From Rhodococcus tukisamuensis NBRC 100609 (GTDB taxonomy: Bacteria; Actinomycetota; Actinomycetes; Mycobacteriales; Mycobacteriaceae): a stretch of DNA of 64,000 bases. Of the stretch, positions 47,472 through 57,588 are shown piece after piece. Position 1 is the first letter of the stretch. Each line of letters opens with the position of its first letter. Position numbers and translations under genes: made by a program. A model generated the notes under the pieces. It was not told where the DNA came from. It saw only the letters and a program-made list of their open reading frames with translations, and searched no databases. Location: NCBI RefSeq assembly GCF_001894985.1, contig NZ_BCXG01000009.1:118285-182284 (forward strand). Reading direction: 5' to 3'.

Positions 47472-49718
47472 GTGAGCCCTCTGACCACCAGTGCGTTCGA
47501 CCTTTCCGACCGCCTCGCCCCCAAGGCCGACCCGACGCTGATCGCCGACGACGAGCGGCACTTCGCGGCCCTCGCGGACAGTCTCGAGAGGTCCGTCGCG
47601 GACCTGTCCAACCGCATCGACGCGGAGCGAAAGGCGCCCCGCCGAATGGGCCAGGAGGCGATGGAGCGGGACATGATGGTCCACCGGCTGGGCGCCGAGC
47701 TGCGCGCCCTGCGTCGCTACGGCCTGGACCTGTGCCTCGGACGCATGGTCGGCGCGGACGACTCCGAGCCCGTGTACGTCGGACGACTCGGCCTCATGGA
47801 CGGCGCGGGCAACCAGCTGCTGGTCGACTGGCGCTCGCCCGCGGCCGAGCCGTTCTTCGGGGCGACCCACGCCAACCCGATGGGCCTGGCCAGCCGCCGC
47901 AGGTATCGCTGGGCCCGTGGCCGGGTCAGCGACTACTGGGACGAGGTGTTCACACCCGACGGGTTGGAGGGCAACGCCGCGCTCGACGACCAGTCCGCCT
48001 TCATCGCCAGCCTGGGCAGCAACCGGTCGCCCCGGATGCGGGACGTGCTCGGCACCATCGCGGCCGACCAGGACGCCATCGTGCGCGCGGGATCTCGCGG
48101 CGCGCTCGTCGTCGACGGCGGTCCCGGCACCGGCAAGACCGTCGTCGCGCTGCACCGAGCGGCGTACCTGCTCTACTCCGACCCCCGGCTCCGTCACGGC
48201 GTGCTGTTCGTCGGTCCGCACGAGCCCTACCTCGCCTACGTGGCCGACGTGCTGCCCAGCCTCGGCGAGGACAGCGTGCAGCTGTGCACCCTGCGCGACC
48301 TGGTCGCCGAGGGTGCCGCAGCCCGGGACGAGACCGACCCGGAGCTGGCCCGCCTGAAGTCGTCGGCGGATCTGGTGAAGGCGATCGAGGAGGCCGTCAG
48401 GTTCTACGAGCAGCCGCCGACCAAGGGGATGACGGTCGCGTCCGAGTGGTCCGACATATGGCTCAGCCCCGACGACTGGGCCGAGGCGTTCGGGGCACCG
48501 GAGCCGGGGACCCCGCACAACGAAGCCCGCGAGCAGATCTGGGAGCTGCTGCTGACGATCCTGGTGGACAAGCACGACGGTGCCGTCCCGGCTGCCCAGC
48601 TCCGGAAGTCGCTGCAACGCAACGACGAACTGCGCACCACCCTCGACAACGCATGGACGCTGATCGAGGCGGCCGACCTCGTCGCCGACCTGTGGTCGGT
48701 GCCCGCCTACCTGCGCAAGTGCGCGCCCTGGCTCAGCCCCGACGAGGTTCGGAAGCTGCAGCGCGCGGACGCGAAAGCGTGGACTGTCTCCGACCTGCCG
48801 CTGCTCGACGCCGCACGGCAGCGGCTCGGAGATCCCGAGGCGTCACGACGTCAGCGTCGGTACAACGCCGCCGTCGCGGCCGAGCGCGAGCAGCGGTCCA
48901 GGGTCATCGACGACCTGATCGCGTCCGACACCTATGCCGACGGCGAGGGCCTGATGACGCAGCTGCGGCAGCAGGACCTGCAGGAGATGCTGGTCGACGA
49001 GGCCGCGCTGCCTGCCGTCGACCCGACTCGCGTCAGTCAAGATGCGCTCGCCGGTCCGTTCGCGCACATCGTGGTGGACGAGGCGCAGGAACTGACCGAC
49101 GCGCAGTGGCGGATGCTGCTGCTGCGCTGCCCTTCTCGGAGCTTCACCATCGTCGGTGACCGCGCCCAGGCCCGGCACGGGTTCACGGAGTCGTGGCAGG
49201 ACCGGCTCGCGCGGATCGGGCTCGACCGGATGGACCTGGCCTCCCTCAGCATCAACTACCGGACGCCGGCCGAGGTGATGGCCGAGGCCGAGCCGGTCAT
49301 CCGGGCCGCCCTCCCGGACGCCAACGTGCCGACCTCCATCCGCAGCAGCGGCATCCCCGTCGCCCACGGGTCCGTCTCGGACCTGGACGCGGTCCTCGAC
49401 ACCTGGCTCGCGGAGAGTGCCGACGGGATCGCCTGCGTCATCGGCACCGGTGACGTCGGCAGCAGGACGTTCCCGGCGACGACCCGCGTCCGGTCGCTGA
49501 CCCCGGAGCTGGCGAAGGGCCTCGAGTTCGACCTGGTCGTCCTGGTCGACCCCGAGCAGTTCGGTGACGGCATCGAGGGGGCGGTCGACCGCTACGTCGC
49601 GATGACCCGGGCGACCCAGCGACTCGTCGTCCTCACAGGCCGTCACCGGTCGCGTCGCGAAGAACAAGCGCCGGCGGTCAGGGGACCGTCCAGGCGCCGG
49701 CGCCGGGCAGAAGCATGA
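47472..49718 (+). CDS. helR: HelR, helicase-like RNA polymerase recycling ATPase (rifamycin resistance)
   Basis: A 748-residue UvrD/Rep-like motor of the HelD/HelR group. It has a coiled N-terminal arm (ADDERHFAALADSLERSVAD, then DLSNRIDAER), Walker A GGPGTGKT near residue 218, Walker B VVDEAQELTDAQW near 530 and C-terminal motifs LSINYRTPAEVM and VAMTRATQRLVVLTG. HelR proteins bind RNA polymerase and displace rifamycins from it. The RAE upstream strongly favours HelR over general HelD. GTG 47472 has GGAG eight bases upstream; the TTG at 47400 lies inside the RAE. Its last 41 bases overlap the convergent secreted-protein gene. Confidence 0.9.
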   Translation: MSPLTTSAFDLSDRLAPKADPTLIADDERHFAALADSLERSVADLSNRIDAERKAPRRMGQEAMERDMMVHRLGAELRALRRYGLDLCLGRMVGADDSEPVYVGRLGLMDGAGNQLLVDWRSPAAEPFFGATHANPMGLASRRRYRWARGRVSDYWDEVFTPDGLEGNAALDDQSAFIASLGSNRSPRMRDVLGTIAADQDAIVRAGSRGALVVDGGPGTGKTVVALHRAAYLLYSDPRLRHGVLFVGPHEPYLAYVADVLPSLGEDSVQLCTLRDLVAEGAAARDETDPELARLKSSADLVKAIEEAVRFYEQPPTKGMTVASEWSDIWLSPDDWAEAFGAPEPGTPHNEAREQIWELLLTILVDKHDGAVPAAQLRKSLQRNDELRTTLDNAWTLIEAADLVADLWSVPAYLRKCAPWLSPDEVRKLQRADAKAWTVSDLPLLDAARQRLGDPEASRRQRRYNAAVAAEREQRSRVIDDLIASDTYADGEGLMTQLRQQDLQEMLVDEAALPAVDPTRVSQDALAGPFAHIVVDEAQELTDAQWRMLLLRCPSRSFTIVGDRAQARHGFTESWQDRLARIGLDRMDLASLSINYRTPAEVMAEAEPVIRAALPDANVPTSIRSSGIPVAHGSVSDLDAVLDTWLAESADGIACVIGTGDVGSRTFPATTRVRSLTPELAKGLEFDLVVLVDPEQFGDGIEGAVDRYVAMTRATQRLVVLTGRHRSRREEQAPAVRGPSRRRRRAEA

Positions 49719-50100
49719 GTGCCGGGTACCCGGGCGGGCCGGTCGGCACCGTGACGGCGGCGAAAACGGTTCCGGGCCCGGTCTGGGCCTCGACGCTCGG
49801 ATACCCGAGGTACGCGATCCCGGCCGCGCCGGTCGAGATGTTTCGCCAATGAATGAAGACGCAGCAGTAGCGGTCGTTGGAGAATCGCGTGACGCCCGGC
49901 GTCGCCGGGTCGGTGCTGGCGGTCACGTACATGCTGCCCCCGGTGGGGAGTCCGGGCGGATTCATCCACCCGACTCCTACGACGGGAATGGGGAAGACGG
50001 TGTCGGTCGGCGCGGCGGCGGCCGGCTGTGCAGCGACGAGCAGTGCGATGCCGGCTCCGGCGACGATCGATACCCGGCGTAGACGGTGACGTTGTCTCAT
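49678..50100 (-). CDS. Small secreted protein of unknown family, 140 residues
   Basis: It has a signal peptide (RRVSIVAGAGIALLVAAQPA, cleavage near AAAA-P) and a ~108-residue exported domain containing NDRYCCVFIHWRNISTG and ending GAWTVP. GGGAGG lies eight bases before ATG 50100. The ATG overlaps the stop of the damaged reductase-domain gene (ATGA), so the two are coupled. It resembles short actinobacterial secreted proteins with no assigned role. Confidence 0.65.
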   Translation of the reverse strand: MRQRHRLRRVSIVAGAGIALLVAAQPAAAAPTDTVFPIPVVGVGWMNPPGLPTGGSMYVTASTDPATPGVTRFSNDRYCCVFIHWRNISTGAAGIAYLGYPSVEAQTGPGTVFAAVTVPTGPPGYPALMLLPGAGAWTVP

Positions 50101-50432
50101 CGACCGACCTCCCGGCCCGGCGGCCCGCACCGGTCCCGGGCGCGCCGGTAGCGCTCGTAGATCACGCGCGAGCCGAACGTCCGGGTCTCGACCAGATTCA
50201 AGCACCAGACGTCGGCGAACGCCGACCTGAGGTCGTCGTCGCGCAGCGACGGATCCGTCTCCCAGGGCAGCATCGTCTCGTAAAGTCTACGGCCGCAAAG
50301 ATAACCGCCGAGCTCGCGCACCTGCGCGGTGTGGAAGCGAAACTGCTCCTCGTCGGGAACCGTCCACCCGAACGCGCCCTCGCGGTCGGCGATGAAGCCG
50401 TCCACCGAGACGCTCATCGAGTAGATCAGCAT
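50097..50432 (-). pseudogene. Dihydrofolate-reductase-family (RibD C-terminal-like) gene with an internal deletion
   Basis: The N-terminal half reads MLIYSMSVSVDGFIADREGA and VRELGGYLCGRRLYETMLPW, and the end reads LVETRTFGSRVIYERYRRA, both typical of RibD_C/DHFR-like proteins of about 190 residues. Here only 111 residues exist. The strand around WxALPKVVFS through VVGGGTP is missing, with the junction near 50199-50207 (ADVW directly before CLNLVETRTF). Reading frame is kept across the gap, so it may still be translated but cannot fold normally. No start signal is clear. Confidence 0.65.
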
Positions 50433-50718
50433 GGCTTCGAGCTCGGCCCGCCGGAGCGACGGGCGATGATCGCGATGAAGTTCACCAATGGGCGTGACAT
50501 CGGCTCCGTCCTTCTGCAGGCTGCTCTGGCACAGCTGGCGACCGGTCGCGAGGCGAAAGCTTGTCGTCGTAGGCGGTCCAAGCGATCGTACGGCCATCGT
50601 CTGCGCCGCATTGAGAATATATTTGCTGGAAAATTGCTATGTTTCGAATTATCGTTGGTTACCCAGCCCCGTCCGGGGGCAGTTCCGGACGCTGGGGCGA
50701 ATCGGAGGGGTGGTCGCC

Positions 50719-50841
50719 ATGTCTTCACGTACAACAGCCGCCGGCAAGTTCAAGACGTCACGCATCGCGGTTGTCGCCATCTTGACGGCAGGGATTCTCG
50801 TGACCGGCGCCAAGAGATATCGGTGGCCAGTTCTGCGATAG
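50719..50841 (+). pseudogene. Signal peptide remnant of a truncated secreted-protein gene
   Basis: GGAGGGG lies eight bases before ATG 50719. The 40 residues are a good Sec signal peptide (KTSRIAVVAILTAGILVTGA) followed by only nine more residues and a stop. A strong ribosome site and complete signal peptide without a mature domain suggest a 3' deletion. A functional peptide of this size cannot be excluded. Confidence 0.45.
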
Positions 50842-51276
50842 GCCGACGGTATCGGGCATCGATCCGGTTCGTGGGCCGCCGGATGCGGCAATTCTCCCTG
50901 TCTGAGGGTGGGCGAATTGCCATCCGTTGGCTGTTGGAGGATCTGCCGTTCGATCGGCGAATGATGGTGAGCGAATGCGGCCGTGGAGGAAGCGGGGCGA
51001 GTAGCGCAGGACCGATCCGATTGTCCGGGAGACGTCCTGTGCTTCTGTCGATGCTCCAGAGATTCGAATGCCTGCATGGAGCGACTCGGTCCGGTCCGGT
51101 GACCGACGTGGGAGGAGTGCCGGCACGCGCCAGGACTCGGGGCATCGAAAGTTCCCAATCCTCTTGTAACGGCCACGCATCCATTGCCGACATTGGGGAT
51201 GGGAAGCAGTCGGGGGCGGATTGTTCGGCACCCCCTTGGCCCACCACAGGGCACCAACCAGGAGGGGGATATCGAC
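50842..51276. other. Intergenic stretch with no recognised gene
   Basis: Long open frames cross this 435-bp region on both strands, but none has protein-like composition, a family match I recognise or a ribosome site. It may be decayed coding DNA between the truncated gene at 50719 and the secreted protein at 51277. Confidence 0.4.
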
Positions 51277-51822
51277 ATGGGCATTTCAGCCAAACGCGCA
51301 ATAGCTGGGGGCGTGGCCGCGGTCGCGATCGGTATCGGAGTGGCGGCACCGGCGGGCGCAACGACGGATCCGCCGGCGCCCGTCACCACTTTCGCCGCGG
51401 GCGCAGGTGTCGGCGACATTGCCGCGCCCCAGGGGATGACGAGCCAGGCACTGATCGCGGCTTGGAACGCGGGGGTTCCGATCTACGAGGAGGTCGGAAC
51501 CAAGGATTACCCCGGTACGAAGTCGAGCAACCCCAGGACCGAGTATCGGCGGGTGTTCGACATCAACGCGCTCAGCTCGCCTACGACGAAGTTCGTGGGT
51601 GCGGGACCGGTGGCGCCGGACACCTTCTGGGTGGATCCCGGCGTCCTGACCAGTTGGATCCGGGTCAACATGCGTGAGTCTTGGCATGCGAACGTCGGGA
51701 GCCCGATCTGGGAGTCCGACCTCACCGAACTGAAGTTCACCAGGAGCCCGCTGGTGAAGCTGCCCGACGGCGGACCTGGCGTCGGCATTGCGCTCGTCAC
51801 GTACGCCACGGGCTCTTCCTGA
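51277..51822 (+). CDS. Secreted protein of unknown family, 181 residues
   Basis: Signal peptide ISAKRAIAGGVAAVAIGIGV with cleavage near APAGA, then a ~150-residue exported domain without Cys. Notable pieces are MTSQALIAAWNAGVPIYEEV and DPGVLTSWIRVNMRESWHAN. GGAGGGGG lies upstream of ATG 51277. A terminator follows. Function is unknown. Confidence 0.7.
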   Translation: MGISAKRAIAGGVAAVAIGIGVAAPAGATTDPPAPVTTFAAGAGVGDIAAPQGMTSQALIAAWNAGVPIYEEVGTKDYPGTKSSNPRTEYRRVFDINALSSPTTKFVGAGPVAPDTFWVDPGVLTSWIRVNMRESWHANVGSPIWESDLTELKFTRSPLVKLPDGGPGVGIALVTYATGSS

Positions 51823-51834
51823 GAGCCCCGACAA

Positions 51835-51873
51835 AGCCTCCGCCCCCGCCTCGACGAGGCTGGGGCGGAGGCT
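51835..51873 (+). terminator. Terminator after the 181-residue secreted protein gene
   Basis: A perfect 12-bp stem (51835-51846 with 51862-51873) encloses a GCCTC/GAGGC stem. Confidence 0.8.
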
Positions 51874-52228
51874 GTTCGGTTCCGAGGATCTGCAGTTCCC
51901 ACTGCACGAGGTCGAGTGCGTCGAGCCGGAACCTGCAACTCGGTGCGTCGTACCGGTAGTTGGCCGGTGTTCACCCGTTTTGGGGGATGCGCCCGGCGCT
52001 GCGGGTGCCGAGGCTGGAAGCCGGACGTCAAGTGCATCGCGCTCGACCTCTGGGCTTCGGCATCCGGACTGCCGGTAGGTACTGCCACGTCCGATCCGTC
52101 CCCGGCCGCCGCCCCTGTGCGACGGCCAGGCGGTTCGTGTCCTGGGTATCGCCGTCCCGTCAACCGGGTAGCGACTCACCGACGGCGTCCACCTGGCCCA
52201 CCCTCGACCAATTCACTCGGAGGAAATC
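51874..52228. other. Intergenic stretch with no recognised gene
   Basis: Nothing coding is supported in this 355-bp region. Its right end carries the ribosome binding site CGGAGGA of the DUF1269 gene. Confidence 0.4.
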
Positions 52229-52759
52229 ATGGCCCTCGATACATTCGCTCTGCTGGCGGCGGTCTACGACTCGCAGGACGCCGCGCTTGCCGACTACGAC
52301 GCCGTGCACGATTTCTACGTCGAGGCGGGCCTGGTCGACACCTACGACGCGGCCGTGATCACCAGGACGGACAAGGGCAAGGTCAAGATCGTCAAGAAGC
52401 ACGAGCAGCCGACCCGGCAGGGCGCGTGGGGTGGGCTCGGCATCGGCCTGGTCGGGGGCGCGCTGGTGGCCCTGTTCCCGGCCGTCGGTCTCGGGGCAGG
52501 GCTGTTGCTGGGCGGTGCGGGTGGCGCCGGCCTCGGGGCTCTCGGCGGCCATGTCGCGGCCGGGATGAGCCGCTCCGACCTCAAGGAGGTGGGCGAGCTC
52601 CTGGACGAGGGCAACAGCGGGCTGATCGTCATCGCGGCGACGGATCTCGAAGCGCGCGTCGAGCAGGCGCTCGAACGCGCAGCCAAGGTGACCAAGAAGC
52701 AGCTCGAGGCTGACCCCGAACAGGTCAGCAAGGAGATCGACGAGGCGTCCAAGTCCTGA
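52229..52759 (+). CDS. DUF1269 family protein with a glycine-zipper membrane region
   Basis: A 176-residue protein. Residues 1-65 are a small alpha/beta start (ALLAAVYDSQDAALADYDAV), residues ~70-112 are a Gly/Ala/Leu-rich hydrophobic stretch (GGLGIGLVGGALVALFPAVG, then GAGLLLGG) able to insert in a membrane, and the rest is a charged helical domain (SGLIVIAATDLEARVEQAL). CGGAGGA lies before ATG 52229. Function is unknown; relatives are common in actinobacteria. Confidence 0.8.
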   Translation: MALDTFALLAAVYDSQDAALADYDAVHDFYVEAGLVDTYDAAVITRTDKGKVKIVKKHEQPTRQGAWGGLGIGLVGGALVALFPAVGLGAGLLLGGAGGAGLGALGGHVAAGMSRSDLKEVGELLDEGNSGLIVIAATDLEARVEQALERAAKVTKKQLEADPEQVSKEIDEASKS

Positions 52760-53084
52760 CAGGTGCGCCTGCGCACGGATTGGTCCCGCCTGACGGCGAA
52801 ACCGCTGGGCGGGATCCGTGGGCGTCTGGTTCGCGCGTGAGCTTTCGACGGCTCCGCCGCCGATGCCCAGATGCGCCCCGCTTGCGATCAATTGGGCGGT
52901 GACCACCGCCCGTCCCGTGTCCGAGACCGCCAGGATGTCCAGAATCCGACGGTCGAGAACGCGGGGACGGTGAGGACAGCGATCCCATCCGGGACAGGCT
53001 GGCCCACAGAAGTGACGACGGCATGCCGCTCGCCAGGGCGGACCTCCCCTCATCCGCGGACGACATCACCCAAGGGATCACGCC
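52760..53084. other. Intergenic stretch, DUF1269 / DUF2252
   Basis: No gene is supported in these 325 bp. A possible terminator stem is TCCCGCC (52784-52790) with GGCGGGA (52808-52814). Confidence 0.4.
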
Positions 53085-54515
53085 ATGGCAGAACTGGAAA
53101 CGTTCCCCGATCTGCGCCCCGCAGGCGGGGTCGGCCACCCGACCCGGGCGGCCCGCATCGAACACGGCGAAAAGGTCCGGCGCCGGATCCCGTTCGGCGC
53201 CATCGCCGAACACGCTCCGACCAGTGACCGTGACCCGGTCGGACTGCTCGAGTCCCAGGCGGCCAGCCGGGTCCCGGACCTCGTCCCCATCCGGTACGGG
53301 CGGATGGCCGACTCGCCGTTCGCGTTCTACCGAGGCGCTGCGCTGGTGATGGCCGACGACCTCGCGCAGGCCCCGACCACGGGTCTGTACACACAGCTCT
53401 GCGGGGACGCCCACCTGAGCAACTTCGGACTCTTCGCGACGCCCGAACGCGAACTCGCCTTCGACGTGAACGACTTCGACGAGACCTATCCCGGACCGTT
53501 CGAATGGGATGTCAAACGACTCATCGCTAGCCTGGCCGTGGCCGGGCGCCAGAACGGGTTCGGTGGCAAACAGCGCAAACGGATCGCCCGCGCCTGCGCG
53601 GCCGAGTACCGCGAGACGATGACCTACCAGGCCGCCCGCGGCGAGCTCGCGGTCTGCTACTCCCACATCGACGCGACCGCGCAACTGGACGAGCTCCGCG
53701 ATGTCCTGGACTCCTCGACGCGCAAGCGTGTCCAGAAGACGATCCGTAAATCCTGGGGCCGCGACAGCATGCAGGCGCTGTCCAAACTGACCACGATGCA
53801 AAACGGGCAGCCGCGGATCGTGAGCGCGCCGCCGCTGATCGCCCCCATCGAGGAGATCCTCAGCGACACCGAGGCCGAGCGGATCAACCGCGAGCTGATC
53901 CAGCGATTACGTGAGTACCGCGACACCCTCGAACCCGCGCGACGTGTCCTGTTCGACCGATTCGAATACGTCCAGACCGCACGGAAGGTCGTCGGCGTGG
54001 GCAGTGTCGGCACCCGCGCCTGGATCATCCTCCTTGTCGGCCCCGGTGGCGACCCGCTGTTCCTGCAGGCGAAGGAGGCGGGGCCGTCGGTCCTCGCCGG
54101 ATACCTGGAGGGTCCGTCCTATACGAACCAGGGCGAACGCGTCGTGGCCGGGCAGCGGGTGACGCAGGCCGCCAGCGACATCCTCCTCGGTTGGCAGCAG
54201 GGGCCCGACGTAAACGGGACGGTCCGGGACTATTACGTCCGTCAACTGCGCGACGGCAAGGGCTCGGCGGTCATCGAGACCATGTCCGCCGACCTGATGG
54301 CCCTCTACGGCCGGCTGTGCGCCCGTGTCCTCGCGTTCGCGCATGCACGCGCAGGTGACCGGTTCGCCATCGCCGGGTATCTCGGCTCGGACGACGACTT
54401 CGACAGAGCGCTGACCGAGTTCGCCGAGTCCTACGCCGATCAGAACGCCCGCGACCACGCCGCGCTGCTCGAGGCGATCGACGACGGCAGGATCACCGCA
54501 CAACGGGAGTCCTGA
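53085..54515 (+). CDS. DUF2252 family protein
   Basis: A 476-residue protein with the family hallmark CGDAHLSNFGLFATPER near residue 105 and VNDFDETYPGPFEWDVKRL just after. These look like the catalytic HxxN and Asp of aminoglycoside phosphotransferase/kinase-like folds. Later parts are FLQAKEAGPSVLAGY and GERVVAGQRVTQAASDILLG. A kinase-like function is possible but unproven. It is free-standing, about 150 bp before lepA on the same strand. Confidence 0.83.
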   Translation: MAELETFPDLRPAGGVGHPTRAARIEHGEKVRRRIPFGAIAEHAPTSDRDPVGLLESQAASRVPDLVPIRYGRMADSPFAFYRGAALVMADDLAQAPTTGLYTQLCGDAHLSNFGLFATPERELAFDVNDFDETYPGPFEWDVKRLIASLAVAGRQNGFGGKQRKRIARACAAEYRETMTYQAARGELAVCYSHIDATAQLDELRDVLDSSTRKRVQKTIRKSWGRDSMQALSKLTTMQNGQPRIVSAPPLIAPIEEILSDTEAERINRELIQRLREYRDTLEPARRVLFDRFEYVQTARKVVGVGSVGTRAWIILLVGPGGDPLFLQAKEAGPSVLAGYLEGPSYTNQGERVVAGQRVTQAASDILLGWQQGPDVNGTVRDYYVRQLRDGKGSAVIETMSADLMALYGRLCARVLAFAHARAGDRFAIAGYLGSDDDFDRALTEFAESYADQNARDHAALLEAIDDGRITAQRES

Positions 54516-54666
54516 TGTCGGTCTTCCCGACCGCGCGGCGGCGTGATCGCGGCGGACCTGCGCGGCCGACGCACACCGCGGCATTCACGGCCGCGCGATA
54601 CGGATATCCTGCTAGGGAGACAGCGGCCCGAAAGCGGGTCGGTGCCGTCCAGTTAAGGGGTTCGCC

Positions 54667-56508
<1,842 letters not shown>

Positions 56509-56552
56509 TCCGGCGGACCGACGCCGGCCGTCCGGAACCGGAGGAGGGTGCC

Positions 56553-57485
56553 GTGATCGACACCTGGCTGACCCGAGAACTGGGACTGGAGGTGCCGATC
56601 CTCGGTGCGCCGATGGGCGGCCGGGCCGGCGGCAAGCTCGCCGGTGAGGTGACCCGGGCCGGTGGGCTCGGGCTGCTCGGTGCGGCGCGGTACGCGACGC
56701 CGGAGTGGATCGCCGCCGAGTCCGCGGTCGCGCGCGAGATCGGCGGCGGCGCACTGGGTATCGGGCTGATGACGTGGGCGCTCGACGACGACGACACCCT
56801 GCTCGGGGCGGCGCTCGCGGAGAAGCCCCGGGTGGTCTCCCTGTCGTTCGGCGACCCGTCGCCCTACGTCGAGCGGGTGCACGCGGCGGGCGCGCTGGCG
56901 GTGTCGCAGGTGAACACCGTCGAGGACCTGCGGGTCGTCGAACGCGCGGGGGTCGACTTCGTGATCGCGCAGGGCGGCGAGGCCGGCGGCCACACCGGCC
57001 GGATCGGGACGCTGCCGCTGCTGCAGGAGGTGCTCGACGCGACCCGCCTGCCGGTCCTCGCGGCCGGGGGCATCGGCACCGGACGCGGCCTGGCCGCCGT
57101 CGTCGCCGCGGGCGCGGAGGGTGCGCTGATCGGCACCGCGCTGCTCGCGAGCCCCGAGACCATCGGCCCGGACTACGCGCGGCGACGGCTGATCGAGGCC
57201 GGCAGCGCCGACACGGTGTACACGTCCGTCTTCGACCAGGCTCGCGATCAGCCGTGGCCGGCCCGCTGGGGCGGCCGGGCGCTGACCAACGACTACACCG
57301 ACAAGTGGGACGGTCGCGGCGCCGACAACGAAACCCTTTCGGCCGCATACGATCCGGCCGACCCCCGGCAGGGCGTCGTGTACGCGGGAGAGGTCGCGGG
57401 ACTGGTGACGTCGGAGCGCCCGGCGGGCGACGTGGTGCGGTCGATCGCGGCCGACGCGGAGCGGTTGCTGCGCCGGTTCGCCTGA
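56553..57485 (+). CDS. Nitronate monooxygenase family (2-nitropropane dioxygenase-like) FMN enzyme
   Basis: A 310-residue TIM-barrel flavoprotein. N-terminal VPILGAPMGGRAGGKLAGEV and the FMN motif AQGGEAGGHTGRIGTLPLL with the catalytic His are present, and AAGGIGTGRGLAAVVAAGAE contacts the FMN phosphate. It may oxidise alkyl nitronates such as propionate-3-nitronate. GAGGAGGG lies upstream of GTG 56553. The gene is 44 bp after lepA and may be co-transcribed. Confidence 0.88.
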   Translation: MIDTWLTRELGLEVPILGAPMGGRAGGKLAGEVTRAGGLGLLGAARYATPEWIAAESAVAREIGGGALGIGLMTWALDDDDTLLGAALAEKPRVVSLSFGDPSPYVERVHAAGALAVSQVNTVEDLRVVERAGVDFVIAQGGEAGGHTGRIGTLPLLQEVLDATRLPVLAAGGIGTGRGLAAVVAAGAEGALIGTALLASPETIGPDYARRRLIEAGSADTVYTSVFDQARDQPWPARWGGRALTNDYTDKWDGRGADNETLSAAYDPADPRQGVVYAGEVAGLVTSERPAGDVVRSIAADAERLLRRFA

Positions 57486-57526
57486 GCGCGGGCGCCCGTC
57501 GGCCTGGTTCACTACCCGGATGCAGG

Positions 57527-57577
57527 TCCCCAATGTCACATCGGGTAACCCCGGGGCACCCGATGTGACATTGGGGA
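57527..57577. repeat. Perfect 20-bp inverted repeat between convergent genes
   Basis: TCCCCAATGTCACATCGGGT (57527-57546) pairs with 57558-57577 around an 11-nt loop. It can act as a bidirectional terminator for the flavoenzyme and GH15 genes. The arms are unlike ordinary terminator sequence in this window, so it could also be a dispersed repeat. Confidence 0.75.
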
Positions 57578-57588
57578 ACGGCGGAGAC

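Noticed and set aside
50028..51677. A 549-codon plus-strand open frame across the decayed patch
   Set aside because: It changes character along its length, has no start signal, and crosses the reductase remnant in antisense and the secreted-protein gene in another frame.
45900..54600. Prophage or integrated element in the accessory block
   Set aside because: No integrase, transposase, phage structural gene or att-like direct repeat was found.
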